Shown: piece by piece, positions 34,590 through 43,842 of the stretch | How the letters are laid out: every line of letters starts with the position of its first letter | Position numbering within the stretch: position 1 is the stretch's first letter | Source: Chloroflexota bacterium | GTDB taxonomy: Bacteria > Chloroflexota > Anaerolineae > Aggregatilineales > Phototrophicaceae | Length of the DNA stretch: 48,061 nt | Reading direction: 5' to 3' | NCBI GenBank assembly: GCA_026706395.1 | Contig: JAPOYU010000106.1 | Span: forward strand, 1 to 48,061 | Translations under genes and position numbers: made by a program | The notes under the pieces: generated by a model | What the model was told of the DNA's origin: nothing | Databases searched by the model: none | Seen by the model: only the letters and a program-made list of their open reading frames with translations

Positions 34590-35528
34590 ATGGTTGGCGA
34601 CTCGAATTCAATTCAAGACATCGCCCGTGAAGAACGCGAGGGCAAAGTAGCCGCGGTGATCCGACTAACCCGCTGGCGCGAACACTTTCCCTTTACCGTT
34701 CCGCTGACCATCATGGGCGCATTGCTGGCGGTCGAGCCGACGGCGACGCTGCTGGATTGGCGGCTTATCGCCGTGCTGACCGCAAACCTGCTCGCGATGT
34801 CATTCGCATTCATGCTCAACGATATCGAGGACGCGCCAGACGATGCGCTGGATGTCGATAAGAAAGCGCACAACGTCGTCAGCAGTGGCCTGCTCCAGCG
34901 GCGCACCGGCTTGATCATCACCTGGACGACCTTCCTGGCCTCTTTCCTTCTCTATGCCCTAAGTGGTGCGCTGGCGCTTATGCTGGGCGTGCTCACGCTT
35001 GCTCTCTGCTATCTGTATTCAGCGCATCCATTTCGCTTCAAAGCTCGACCGCTCGCCGACGTTGTTACTCACGCGCTTATGCTAAGCGGCTTGCTCATCG
35101 CCACGGGTTACTTCACCTACGGGAATGAGCCTGGCGCCGCCTGGCTCGTCATCGCCGCGGCCGCCCTGTTTTCCGCCTATGGGCAATTCTATAACCAGGT
35201 AGCCGACTACGAGGTCGACAAGCAAGCCGGCTTGAAAAATACCGCAGTTCTCCTGGGCGAGCGTCCAACGGCCGTCCTCGGCCATCTGTCCATCGTCGGC
35301 GCGCTAATCTGCATGTTTGCTGCGATGCTGCAAGGTCTTTTCCCCGAGTGGCTGGGCACGGTCTTGGTCATCGGGGTGATCTCCTGCGGGCTCTTTCCCT
35401 GGGAATTGGATATGCGCGGGAATCTTGCGCGAGATGGCGGAAACTTGCAGCGCCCGGCGCTTATCGTCGCCAATCTGCTGGCCTTGGTCTGGCTTGCGTC
35501 AAACCTGGGGCTGCTGTCGATCGCCTGA
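34590..35528 (+). CDS. UbiA family prenyltransferase
   Basis: A 312-residue membrane protein with about eight to nine hydrophobic helices. The two Asp-rich motifs of the family are NDIEDAPDDALD (about residues 76-87) and QVADYEVDKQAG in the second half, which hold Mg-diphosphate. UbiA proteins attach isoprenoid chains to quinone precursors, haem, chlorophyll or lipids; the acceptor cannot be told here. The next gene, a small membrane protein, follows after 50 bases in the same direction. Confidence 0.85.
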   Translation: MVGDSNSIQDIAREEREGKVAAVIRLTRWREHFPFTVPLTIMGALLAVEPTATLLDWRLIAVLTANLLAMSFAFMLNDIEDAPDDALDVDKKAHNVVSSGLLQRRTGLIITWTTFLASFLLYALSGALALMLGVLTLALCYLYSAHPFRFKARPLADVVTHALMLSGLLIATGYFTYGNEPGAAWLVIAAAALFSAYGQFYNQVADYEVDKQAGLKNTAVLLGERPTAVLGHLSIVGALICMFAAMLQGLFPEWLGTVLVIGVISCGLFPWELDMRGNLARDGGNLQRPALIVANLLALVWLASNLGLLSIA

Positions 35529-35578
35529 AATCATCGCTGGCAATATGCTAAAATTACAAAAGATATCGGGGCGCGATC

Positions 35579-35971
35579 GTGGCGGATATCCACCAAATCC
35601 TCTTCAATATGCACATTCTGTATTCCCTGGCGCTGGGCATCTGGGCTTGCGTTATTGTCGCGCGAAACGAATCGATATCCGGTCACTATCTGGGAGCGGT
35701 CGCCACTTACGCTCTGCTCGCCGGCGCCACATTATTGATTGGCATCGTGCTGCTATTGTCTGGTTTCCAGCCGCGCTCCCAACGAGTAGTCGTCTACGTC
35801 CTCTATTTGTTGTGGCTTGCAATCATAATGCCCGGATTGTTCAGTTTGATGCACGGACGGGACGACCGCCGCGCCGCAATCGCCTTTGCCATCCTCGCCT
35901 TCTTCAACGTTACAACATCGCTGAGCATGATTGAGCGCGAACTGGTGGGCCCGTGGATCCCGATTCCATGA
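35579..35971 (+). CDS. Small integral membrane protein of unknown function
   Basis: I do not recognise this 130-residue protein. Four hydrophobic segments are visible (about residues 9-25, 36-61, 70-88 and 98-114), with a basic loop GFQPRSQR between the second and third and MHGRDDRRA between the third and fourth. It starts with GTG at 35579, with GGGGCG shortly before. It sits between the UbiA-type gene and the CCA enzyme gene, probably as part of one transcript. Confidence 0.65.
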   Translation: MADIHQILFNMHILYSLALGIWACVIVARNESISGHYLGAVATYALLAGATLLIGIVLLLSGFQPRSQRVVVYVLYLLWLAIIMPGLFSLMHGRDDRRAAIAFAILAFFNVTTSLSMIERELVGPWIPIP

Positions 35972-35988
35972 GCCAAGACTGAACCGCC

Positions 35989-37317
35989 ATGTCAAGAAAG
36001 CCCGACAATCAGCTTGTCGCTAGCGCTAAGATTCGACAAATCCTGGGTGAATCCACCGCCATTCTAATCGATACGATTGTCCAACAGGCGGAACGTCGCG
36101 GGCTTAGCCTTTTTCTGGTCGGCGGCGTCGTGCGCGACATATTCCTGGAAGTGCCAAATCACGATCTTGATTTCGTGCTGGAGGCGGATGCCATTCGCTT
36201 CGCGGAAGAGCTCGCCGAGCGATTCGGAGGGAGGGTGCTGGCGCATGAAGCCTTTGGCACGGCGATATGGTCACTTGATTCAAGCGCGGCAGAGAACCTC
36301 CAAATTCCCGAGCATGACGCCCCGCAACACATCGATTTCGCCCGCGCCCGCTTGGAGACTTACCCCCAGCCTGCCGCCTTGCCGATTGTCTCACCCTCCG
36401 ACATCCGGTCCGATCTGCGTCGGCGCGACTTTACCTTGAACTCGCTCGCTATCCAGCTCAGCCCGGCGCTGGAATCCGGTCGGCTGCTTGATGGTTGTGG
36501 CGGCGTCGCTGACCTTCAGGATAGGCTGATTCGTGTTCTGCACGAAGACAGCTTTGTTGATGATCCGACGCGTATTCTGCGCGCCCTCCGGCTCCGCGCG
36601 CGGATGGGCTTCGCCATTGAAGCGGGAACCGAGAGATTTCTGGGCGCAGCTCTGCCGCTGCTAGGACGCGTCACAGGCAAGCGCTTGGTTAATGAACTGG
36701 ATCTTGTCTTGAGCGAGCCCAAGGCCGATGAGATTCTCCTGCAACTGCAAGACTTGGGCGCGCTGCTGCATATTCATCCTGCCCTTCGCTTGAGCCCAGA
36801 CCTTCCGGACCAGTTGACACGTTTCCGACAAACCCAATCGCCCTGGGCAGCCGCCGCCGACCATGGCGCGGTTTTGTGGACTTTACTCCTGGCGTCTGTA
36901 TGCGACGACGATGCGCTCGCCATTTGCCAGCGCCTGGACCTGCCGCGGAACTTGACGCAGTCGATAATGGCCTGCTCCCGCCTGATGCGAAAATCCGACG
37001 TTTTGCGCGACCCGCAATCGCCGCCGAGCGAAGCGGTCCGAATTCTGGACGGACTGCCCGAGCCCGCGTTGATCGCCGCCTGGCTGATCCTGGCCGACTG
37101 CCCCGCGGCTCAAAACAAGCTGGAAGACTTCGCCGAAAAGTGGCGGCATCAGCGGGCGATGATCAGTGGCGTCGATCTGACGCAAATGGGCATCCCGCCC
37201 GGACCGCGCTACAAGCGCATTCTGGACGCGCTGCGCTTCGCCCGTATCGACGGCGTAGTCGACTCGCTGGAAGAAGAGCAGATGTACTTATGCGAACTGC
37301 TGCTGGATGAAAGCTGA
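35989..37317 (+). CDS. cca: CCA tRNA nucleotidyltransferase / poly(A) polymerase family
   Basis: A 442-residue class II nucleotidyltransferase that adds or repairs the CCA end of tRNA. The head domain has FLVGGVVRDIFLEVPNHDLDF, with GG and DxD metal ligands, then RRRDFTLNSLAI and the RILRALRLRARMGF helix typical of the family. The C-terminal half is helical. Some bacteria split the CC- and A-adding activities between two such proteins, so the specificity is not certain. It ends in a 140-base gap before the redox genes. Confidence 0.88.
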   Translation: MSRKPDNQLVASAKIRQILGESTAILIDTIVQQAERRGLSLFLVGGVVRDIFLEVPNHDLDFVLEADAIRFAEELAERFGGRVLAHEAFGTAIWSLDSSAAENLQIPEHDAPQHIDFARARLETYPQPAALPIVSPSDIRSDLRRRDFTLNSLAIQLSPALESGRLLDGCGGVADLQDRLIRVLHEDSFVDDPTRILRALRLRARMGFAIEAGTERFLGAALPLLGRVTGKRLVNELDLVLSEPKADEILLQLQDLGALLHIHPALRLSPDLPDQLTRFRQTQSPWAAAADHGAVLWTLLLASVCDDDALAICQRLDLPRNLTQSIMACSRLMRKSDVLRDPQSPPSEAVRILDGLPEPALIAAWLILADCPAAQNKLEDFAEKWRHQRAMISGVDLTQMGIPPGPRYKRILDALRFARIDGVVDSLEEEQMYLCELLLDES

Positions 37318-37457
37318 CAATGTATCAATTTGACCGTTAGGAAAGCGAATTTTCATGGATGGGCAAGCATCCTGTAATCTGTTTTTGCTTTACTAGACCA
37401 TGATAGAAACGAGTAAACTCGCCGATCGCGAGCAAGTTTGTACCGGAGGATTCACAG

Positions 37458-39395
37458 ATGGAAAACATTACGATTGGCTTGGCGCTGGTCGCCGGCATCC
37501 TGTCGTTTATTTCGCCCTGCGTATTGCCGCTGGTGCCGGCATATATCGGTTACATGGGCGGGCGCCTAACCCACAACGTCAGCCGGCAATCGGCGACCGG
37601 AGGCGTCTCGTCAGTCAGTTTGGCTTTTCGCCTGCAAATGCTCTTGCATGGCATTGCCTTCGTTTTCGGCTTTACGATAATCTTTGTCTTGATCGGCTTG
37701 CTCACCACCGCCCTGTCGAGCGTCGCTGGGCAACACGTTGGAACATTCACCGAGGTCATCGGGCGCTTCGGTGGTTTGGTCATCATTTTCTTCGGCTTTC
37801 AATTCATGGGCTTGGCGCCACAGTTCTTCGCCTGGCTGCGCAAGAAGGGCCAGTCGGGCTTGCTCGACAATGTCCTGCTCAGCATTGGCGTCGCCTTGGC
37901 CGCCGCCGGCATATTCTACTGGGGCTTCCTGGAGCAGGCGATCGTCGCGCTGCCGCTCGCTGCGATACTGGTGATGGCCATGTTCGCAAACGGCGCCTTT
38001 ACCCAGCCGGGGGTTTTCTGGAATCGTCTGCTCGACCGGTTGGACGCGGCCCTCTACTCCGACACCCGTGGCGAAATCGGCGCGAACGATCGTGAAGGGC
38101 TGCTGGGATCGGCTTTCATGGGAATGGTCTTTTCCGCCGGTTGGTCGCCTTGTATCGGCCCCCTGCTCGGTACGATTCTTACAGTGGCCGCAACCTCCGG
38201 CGCCTCCAGTGGCCAAATCGCTCAAGGTATGCTGTTGCTGACCGCATACTCCATCGGCCTAGGCATTCCTTTCGTAATCACCGCGCTTCTTCTCAATAGC
38301 GCCCAGGGTTTCTTGCGGCGTCTGCAAAGGCAGATGAACAAGATTAAGCTCTTCAGTGGATCGCTGCTCATTGCGATCGGCCTGCTGGTCGCAAGCGGCC
38401 AGCTGCAAAGCCTGAGCCAAACATTCTCTCGCGGAGAGTTCGCCGATTTCACCTTCCGTGTAGAAGAGTGCGGCGTCGGTTTCTTCGAAGGGCGGCTGGG
38501 GCTCAGCCATGTCGGCGCCTGCCTGGGTGGCAGCCTGGTACCAATCGCGATAAACCAGAGCGCCAGCGGACAATTCTCGCCTGAAGCGCCAGCGCAGGAG
38601 TTTCTGTTCCATGCCGAGGCCGGCGCTATCATCGATATCGAAGTCCGCAGCATCAACGAAACCGTGCCGGATTTCGAAATGATGCTCTTCGGTCCCGGCG
38701 ATGTCGAACTCGCCCGCGGCAACAAGTCGGAGGGTATCGCCGTCGCCGGCAACATCTACCCGCTGACCGCCTTTTCCCTGGTCGAAGACGGACTGTACCG
38801 CGTGGTTATGATCAAGGCCTCTGCCGCCGAGTCCGCGCGTTTCCGCGTCAAGATACGGAACGCTGAGCCGATTGAAGCAGCCGAATCCCAAGATGCGCTT
38901 CAGTCTCTCGCCGGCAACCTGCTGAACAGCCTGACGGAAATCGCAAGCGACCTGCTCCCGACAGTCGGTTTGGCCGAGGGCAATCGCGCCCCCGACTTCG
39001 CAATTGAATCTTTGGACGATGTGCAGATACGTCTCGCTGACTTGCGTGACCAGGTAGTGCTGTTGAATTTCTGGGGCACCTGGTGCGGACCCTGCCGACG
39101 GGAGATGCCAGAATTCCAGAAGGCTTACGAAGATTGGCAATCTCGCGGCTTCGAAATCGTTGCGATCGCATACAACGACACGGAGGAAGCCATGGCAGAA
39201 TTCCGCGACGAGTTTGGCCTAAGCTTCCCACTCGCCTTGGACGACAGCGGCGAAATCAACGATCTCTACGGCATTCAAACCCGCCCGAGCTCATATCTGC
39301 TGGGCAAGGACGGGGTCATTCTGGCGCGCCATTTTGGTATCATGACGGAATCGCAACTCTCCGAATTGCTGATGAACGCCTTTGCCGAGGAATAG
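37458..39395 (+). CDS. CcdA-TlpA fusion: membrane thiol reductant conduit plus thioredoxin domain
   Basis: A 645-residue three-part protein. Residues 1 to about 320 are a CcdA/DsbD-gamma-like domain with two Cys-Pro motifs, ISPCVLPLVPAY (about 20-31) and GWSPCIGPLLG (about 229-239), on paired helices. Residues 325-470 form a beta-rich segment that resembles a pre-peptidase-like beta-sandwich (EFLFHAEAGAIIDIEV... GLYRVVM). The last 140 residues are a TlpA-type thioredoxin with WGTWCGPCRREMPEF (C543-GP-C546). The layout passes electrons from cytoplasmic thioredoxin to an extracytoplasmic thiol domain within one chain, as in DsbD but with the domains arranged differently. AGGA lies about 10 bases before the ATG. 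Confidence 0.88.
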   Translation: MENITIGLALVAGILSFISPCVLPLVPAYIGYMGGRLTHNVSRQSATGGVSSVSLAFRLQMLLHGIAFVFGFTIIFVLIGLLTTALSSVAGQHVGTFTEVIGRFGGLVIIFFGFQFMGLAPQFFAWLRKKGQSGLLDNVLLSIGVALAAAGIFYWGFLEQAIVALPLAAILVMAMFANGAFTQPGVFWNRLLDRLDAALYSDTRGEIGANDREGLLGSAFMGMVFSAGWSPCIGPLLGTILTVAATSGASSGQIAQGMLLLTAYSIGLGIPFVITALLLNSAQGFLRRLQRQMNKIKLFSGSLLIAIGLLVASGQLQSLSQTFSRGEFADFTFRVEECGVGFFEGRLGLSHVGACLGGSLVPIAINQSASGQFSPEAPAQEFLFHAEAGAIIDIEVRSINETVPDFEMMLFGPGDVELARGNKSEGIAVAGNIYPLTAFSLVEDGLYRVVMIKASAAESARFRVKIRNAEPIEAAESQDALQSLAGNLLNSLTEIASDLLPTVGLAEGNRAPDFAIESLDDVQIRLADLRDQVVLLNFWGTWCGPCRREMPEFQKAYEDWQSRGFEIVAIAYNDTEEAMAEFRDEFGLSFPLALDDSGEINDLYGIQTRPSSYLLGKDGVILARHFGIMTESQLSELLMNAFAEE

Positions 39396-39412
39396 ATGCC
39401 GTCTGAAGCTGC

Positions 39413-39967
39413 ATGAAGAAACTGAAGCAAGCTCTCAGCTTGCTCGCCGCGTTCACCTGTCTGGGCGCGGCCTTCACCATTCTCATGGACACCGGTCTTC
39501 CAAAGCCCGGCGATAACAGCCGCGGCAGTGATGCTAACTACTTCGCCGCCGTCGGTTCGCCGGCGCCTGGATTTGCCTTGAGGAACATATCGAACGACCT
39601 GGTACCGCTTCAGCCCAGCAAGGCTAAAGTGACGATCCTCAACTTCTGGTCGACAAGCTGCGCTCCTTGCCAGTGGGAAATGCCGGAGCTCCAGCAGCTG
39701 CAAAACCAACATCCGGACTTGCTCCGCATAATCGCGATAAATATGGGCGATACCCGGGACGCGGTAACCGCCTGGCGCGACCATTTCGACCTGAGCCTTG
39801 ATTTGCTGCTCGATCCGGCTTTGGAAGTGGCAAAGCGCTACCGGATTCGCGGCCTGCCGACAACTTTCATGCTTGATGACCGGCTGATCATCCGCGCCGT
39901 ATATTTCGGTCCGATAACGTATGACCAGGCCTTGCATGATATCCAGCGTCTGGCGCTCAAGGTCTAG
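39413..39967 (+). CDS. TlpA-like membrane-anchored thioredoxin
   Basis: A 184-residue thiol-disulfide protein. An N-terminal hydrophobic anchor (about residues 5-24) places the rest outside the membrane. The redox motif is WSTSCAPCQWEMPE (C83-AP-C86), and RIRGLPTTFML holds the cis-Pro. It follows the CcdA-TlpA gene after 17 bases, so the two probably form one pathway, for example for cytochrome c or copper-site maturation; the target is not visible. Confidence 0.88.
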   Translation: MKKLKQALSLLAAFTCLGAAFTILMDTGLPKPGDNSRGSDANYFAAVGSPAPGFALRNISNDLVPLQPSKAKVTILNFWSTSCAPCQWEMPELQQLQNQHPDLLRIIAINMGDTRDAVTAWRDHFDLSLDLLLDPALEVAKRYRIRGLPTTFMLDDRLIIRAVYFGPITYDQALHDIQRLALKV

Positions 39968-39979
39968 GCGGCATCAGCG

Positions 39980-40747
39980 ATGACTCGAGTTTTCAGAGCG
40001 TGTCGACTGCTGCTGTTGAAAGCAGCGCGCCGCTGGCTGCGCATAGTCCTGGTTCTTCTCTTTGCATACAGTAGCTTGCCGTGGGTGGCGCCTGGGCTTG
40101 CCAAACTCGGCCTGTTGGCGCCCGCCGATCTGATCTATACGCTCTACAGTCCCTTCTGCCATCAATTCGCCTTCCGCTCCGTCTTCGTCTTTGGCGAACA
40201 GGCATTTTATCCGCGTGGCGCCGCCCGCAGCGGTTACACACCATTTGAGAACTACGCCGAACAATCGGAGGCATTCCAAGAGCAGTTCCGCCACTGGTCG
40301 GCATATTATTTCGGCGATTCGGCCGCGGCTGCCAGCGCGGAAAACCTGCAAACGTTTTCTGTCCCGCAACAGATCGCCGCGCGTCATTTTATAGGCGATG
40401 AGACCTTCGGTTACAAGACCGGCCTCTGCGCCCGCGATCTCTCCATCTACACCATGCTCTTTGTCGGCGGTCTAATCTATGTGCGTTACCGCTGGCGGAT
40501 CCGGCCCTTGCCACTGTGGCTCTACATTTTCGCCGGACTGGGTCCGGTCGGCGCAGACGGGTTGAGCCAACTGTTGAGTTATCCACCCTTTGAGTTCTGG
40601 CCCGTACGCGAAACCGCGCCGGTATTCCGCGTTGTCACCGGCGGCCTATTCGGTCTTATGAGCGCCTGGCTTGGCTTCCCCTACATCGAACGTTCAATGC
40701 AGGATCTTGTGGAATCATTGGAGCGCCACGCGGGCGGCGCGCCCTAG
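39980..40747 (+). CDS. DUF2085-type membrane protein
   Basis: A 255-residue membrane protein with about four to five hydrophobic segments. The features YSPFCHQFAFRS, GLCARDLSIYT and GPVGADGLSQLL are the conserved CHQ, C-x-RD and DG-x-x-Q motifs of DUF2085. The function of the family is unknown; the invariant Cys and His pairs suggest metal or thiol chemistry. It starts 12 bases after the TlpA-like gene and shares its transcript, which fits a redox link by context only. Confidence 0.8.
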   Translation: MTRVFRACRLLLLKAARRWLRIVLVLLFAYSSLPWVAPGLAKLGLLAPADLIYTLYSPFCHQFAFRSVFVFGEQAFYPRGAARSGYTPFENYAEQSEAFQEQFRHWSAYYFGDSAAAASAENLQTFSVPQQIAARHFIGDETFGYKTGLCARDLSIYTMLFVGGLIYVRYRWRIRPLPLWLYIFAGLGPVGADGLSQLLSYPPFEFWPVRETAPVFRVVTGGLFGLMSAWLGFPYIERSMQDLVESLERHAGGAP

Positions 40748-40764
40748 TTTCATAAACGCCGCGA

Positions 40765-41499
40765 CTAGCCGTCGTCCTCAGCGGGTTTGCTCAAACGCGA
40801 AAGACGTCGGCTCATATTCTCCTGGTCTTTCTTACGCGGTTTGGGCTGTCGCGGATCCGGCTCCTCGTCGACAATCACGATCCTTTCTTTGTTCCCGCTG
40901 CGAACGGGCGGATCGGCCGTTGGCGGCCTGCTAAGCAGTGTTTCAATGCTGTCACGCGCCTCATCAAGTTTGCCGGCCACGCTTCCAACCAAGGAATCCG
41001 CGGCGGCGGCGACTCCTTCCACTGGAATCTTTGTGCTTCGCGGCCGGCTTTCTCCGCGCGTCGCTTGCGAACTCCCCTGTCTCTCGCGGCTATCCAGAGC
41101 CGATTCCAAGGTACTCATTTCCTGCATGAGATGCCGGGTAACCATTCGGTGATCCCGAAGTTCCGATTCCGCAATCGTTATTTGCTGCTGCTTCATGTTC
41201 AGCTGGCCTTGCAACCGCCGCGCGCCAAACTGATCGCCCCCCCGCAAACAGACGTCAATCTCGGCATCCAGATCAAGCGCCTCGTTCGTCAGGCTGTTGA
41301 TCTTGCCCTCCAACTCGCCTTCATAGTCAATCGCTTCCTCCAGGCGTTGCCGCAGGGTTTGCGCTGACCGCCGCGGATCCTTCTCCGCCTCTTCGGGATT
41401 CAGGCGGATGCGCGCCAAAGGCGACTTGGGATTCCTGCCCATAAGGTCATTCACTTGGGCGTTAAGCAGCGTTGAAAGCTTGTCGAAGAGGCTAGACAT
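40765..41499 (-). CDS. Divergent PspA/IM30-like coiled-coil protein
   Basis: A 244-residue protein. The N-terminus MSSLFDKLSTLLNAQVNDLM resembles the amphipathic helix of PspA/IM30, and about residues 40-150 are charged heptad-type coiled coil. The last ~90 residues are a Ser/Pro/Arg/Asp-rich tail (RSGNKERIVIVDEEPDPRQP) unlike standard PspA. The open frame starts at 41661, but only the ATG at 41499 gives the PspA-like start. Members bind stressed membranes. It overlaps no gene and lies 125 bases after an unknown helical protein's gene. Confidence 0.6.
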   Translation of the reverse strand: MSSLFDKLSTLLNAQVNDLMGRNPKSPLARIRLNPEEAEKDPRRSAQTLRQRLEEAIDYEGELEGKINSLTNEALDLDAEIDVCLRGGDQFGARRLQGQLNMKQQQITIAESELRDHRMVTRHLMQEMSTLESALDSRERQGSSQATRGESRPRSTKIPVEGVAAAADSLVGSVAGKLDEARDSIETLLSRPPTADPPVRSGNKERIVIVDEEPDPRQPKPRKKDQENMSRRLSRLSKPAEDDG

Positions 41500-41624
41500 C
41501 GCAGTTTCGTTCCAAATATACCGCCTGTACGCTCCTATTATAATCCAGAATCCGGACCGCTTGGATTGCGATTCCGCTTGGTCTGCCGCCGACACGGTCC
41601 CATTCCCGGCAGTAAACTGTAGAT

Positions 41625-42191
41625 TCATTGGACTGATGACGCTTGCTGCCCATCCGGACACAAACGATCAAGCACAGCACGCGCCTCTTTGCTCAAGCGA
41701 TTGTCGTCGGCGGCCGCCCACTTAACGATCAGGCTTTTGACAAATGTCGCGCCAATGGTCTCGTTCGCCTGTTCGGCAGAAACCAGAGAGGACGTCAGCC
41801 AGCGCCGCAAAGCGCGGCAAGCTTGCAGCGCCGCCTCGTCGTTTAGCTGATGCCCGTATTCTTCCAGCGCCGCCAAGGCCGGAGTCCAGCCGACATCGGC
41901 GGTAAATTCGTTCAATGTCCAGAAAGCTGTTGCGCGGCTCGCTTGACGCCTGGCTATCAGCAGCGTCAGCTGATCCACAATCCGACGCTGTTCTTCCGCG
42001 GAGAGCCGAAGTCGCTGTAATTCACGCGGGAGGCTTTCACCGTCGACTTCCGGCAGATCAGAGCTTCCCCTGTTTGCCCGTCGCAGCAACAATGCTAGCT
42101 GGAAAAGCGCGTATTCCCGCCCGTCGAAATCGTCAGACTGCAAGCGCGCCAGCAGCTCATTCAAAGCCCTGTCGCGGTAGCGTTTTTTCAC
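41625..42191 (-). CDS. Helical protein of unknown function
   Basis: I do not recognise this 188-residue protein. It is rich in Leu, Ala, Arg and Glu with repeated two-helix units (ALFQLALLLRRANRG, EAALQACRALRRWL), which recalls HEAT-like repeats. There is no signal peptide or membrane segment. Its ATG overlaps the stop of the upstream membrane-protein gene (ATGA at 42188-42191), so the two are coupled. Confidence 0.7.
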   Translation of the reverse strand: MKKRYRDRALNELLARLQSDDFDGREYALFQLALLLRRANRGSSDLPEVDGESLPRELQRLRLSAEEQRRIVDQLTLLIARRQASRATAFWTLNEFTADVGWTPALAALEEYGHQLNDEAALQACRALRRWLTSSLVSAEQANETIGATFVKSLIVKWAAADDNRLSKEARAVLDRLCPDGQQASSVQ

Positions 42192-43726
42192 AAACTATTG
42201 CCTCCGGCTGTGGCGCCGACATGAGCATAAACGCTTGCGACGCCGTCCCGATATACCGAACTCCAATTCTCATCCGCATCAAGACGCTGCGCCAATGGGC
42301 CGTCCGTTTCGATCAATGCAATGCCGATCTCGCGCCTTGTAAAAACCTCCGACCACGCTGGTGTGCCGAATGCCGCCGCCGTATACTCATCAAGCGCATC
42401 ATGGTACAGATCGGTTCGCCCATCAATGAAGACGGGATGCTCGGGCAAAGCGAAAATGAGATAACCGCCCCAATTGTAGCTGTTGAACAGGTTGCCCTCC
42501 ATTTCAGCTGTCCGGAGGAATTCGACAGCTCCCACCGGATAATTCAACGCGAGCGATTGAGCAACGGTATCGGGTCTTGAAACGTAGGCGACGCGCGCTG
42601 CTGTGCCGATTGCGACTATGAAGACCAAAAGAATATTAAGCGCAAGTCGGAGTCCCGTCTCCTCAGCGCGCCGCGGGATCCTCCAGCCATTGCGCTCAAA
42701 ACCGTCGTTCAATTGCGCGGTCAAGACCGGCGCCGCCGCTATGACGAAGAGAGGCAAGTGGCGCGCCGAATACAGCGCCATAAACATGGTACCGCCGACC
42801 AGCAGCAAGTCCGCAAAGTCAATCTTGCGCCGGCTAGCCCAACTGGACGCGATCAGCGCGATCAGCAAAACGACGAAGGGCCAGGTCGCCGGCTGCGCGA
42901 AGTCCGGCGAATTCCACTCCGCAATGAATTCCCGCATGCCGCTTATGGCGAATGTCTCGAAGGGCACAAGAAACACATCCAGCCCCAGCGGGCTGATCGG
43001 CAGCAGCGCCAGTGACAATAGTGTGAAAGCGCAAAGCCGTCTGATCCGCGGCCAGGCGACAGCTGACCGGCCGGAAACAAGCGCGCGATTGAGCAATTCG
43101 CCTGACACAAATGCGCCGATAAACAAGTAGCCGACAATGTATCCAGCATGCAGATTCGCCCACAGCCACATCATCGCGGGCAATATCCAGAGCGGCGCCT
43201 GGCTGTCGCGCTTCAGTTGCCGCAACAGATTCACCAGCAGCGCGGCAAAGAAAAAGGTAAACATCTGAGGACGCGGAGACCAGAAGACCGCTGCGCATGC
43301 GCCGCCCGCGACCAGAACGAAACCCTGCATGTAGATACTTCCGCGGCCCGCCAGGTAAAGACATGCCATTCCGCCAGCCGCCAGCGAGGCCACAACCAAC
43401 GTCAGGACGAAGTGACCGCCCAGATCCCATACACCAGCCATGACAATCTGCGCCAGCCAACTGTGATTCTTGTGAATGTTTCCGCGCTGTGTATGGGAGA
43501 AGGTATCAGCGTAGACAAAATCGCCGGTCTCGATACTTTGCTGACCCAAACGTATGTGCCACCACATATCCGGGTCCGCTGTCACACGGCTGGCCATGGC
43601 GAAGATCAGCAGAAAGACGATCACGATCGCCGCGCGCTCTGCCGTCAGACGACGACTTAGCCCCGCCACAAGCCCCCCGTTTCCCATGCCATGACTCATA
43701 TTCGGCAGATTGTCTGAGGTCTCCAT
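42188..43726 (-). CDS. Polytopic membrane protein, possible GT-C-type glycosyltransferase
   Basis: A 512-residue protein with about ten hydrophobic segments and a soluble C-terminal part of ~110 residues. Near the N-terminus, after the first helix, it has TADPDMWWHIRLGQ and then TFSHTQRG; an acidic motif in the first outer loop followed by a Trp-Trp-His is seen in membrane glycosyltransferase-like proteins of the GT-C class. The C-terminal part has FNSYNWGGYLIFALPEHPVFIDGRTDLY, a pattern common to such hypothetical proteins. The donor and acceptor are unknown. Confidence 0.6.
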   Translation of the reverse strand: METSDNLPNMSHGMGNGGLVAGLSRRLTAERAAIVIVFLLIFAMASRVTADPDMWWHIRLGQQSIETGDFVYADTFSHTQRGNIHKNHSWLAQIVMAGVWDLGGHFVLTLVVASLAAGGMACLYLAGRGSIYMQGFVLVAGGACAAVFWSPRPQMFTFFFAALLVNLLRQLKRDSQAPLWILPAMMWLWANLHAGYIVGYLFIGAFVSGELLNRALVSGRSAVAWPRIRRLCAFTLLSLALLPISPLGLDVFLVPFETFAISGMREFIAEWNSPDFAQPATWPFVVLLIALIASSWASRRKIDFADLLLVGGTMFMALYSARHLPLFVIAAAPVLTAQLNDGFERNGWRIPRRAEETGLRLALNILLVFIVAIGTAARVAYVSRPDTVAQSLALNYPVGAVEFLRTAEMEGNLFNSYNWGGYLIFALPEHPVFIDGRTDLYHDALDEYTAAAFGTPAWSEVFTRREIGIALIETDGPLAQRLDADENWSSVYRDGVASVYAHVGATAGGNSL

Positions 43727-43765
43727 GCATTCAGTCCTGCAGCATCAGCAATACGCGGAATTACC

Positions 43766-43796
43766 CTGACAAGTAGTTTACATCTTGCGTTATCAT
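43766..43796 (+). promoter_or_regulatory. Possible promoter of the zinc-ribbon protein gene
   Basis: CTGACA (43766-43771) and TATCAT (43791-43796) are separated by 19 bases, slightly long, in the 116-base divergent gap. Confidence 0.35.
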
Positions 43797-43842
43797 TAAA
43801 GGACTAATCCCGTGACCGAGTTTCTTTGGCAAGGACAAAATC

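Noticed and set aside
37357..37386. Possible terminator after cca (GGATG/CATCC then a T-run)
   Set aside because: Only 5 bp of stem and the T-run begins about ten bases after it, so termination is not convincing.
41500..41661. N-terminal 54-residue extension of the PspA-like protein
   Set aside because: It extends into the intergenic region toward the upstream gene, overlaps that gene's 3' end and shows no family similarity; the ATG at 41499 gives the PspA-type start.
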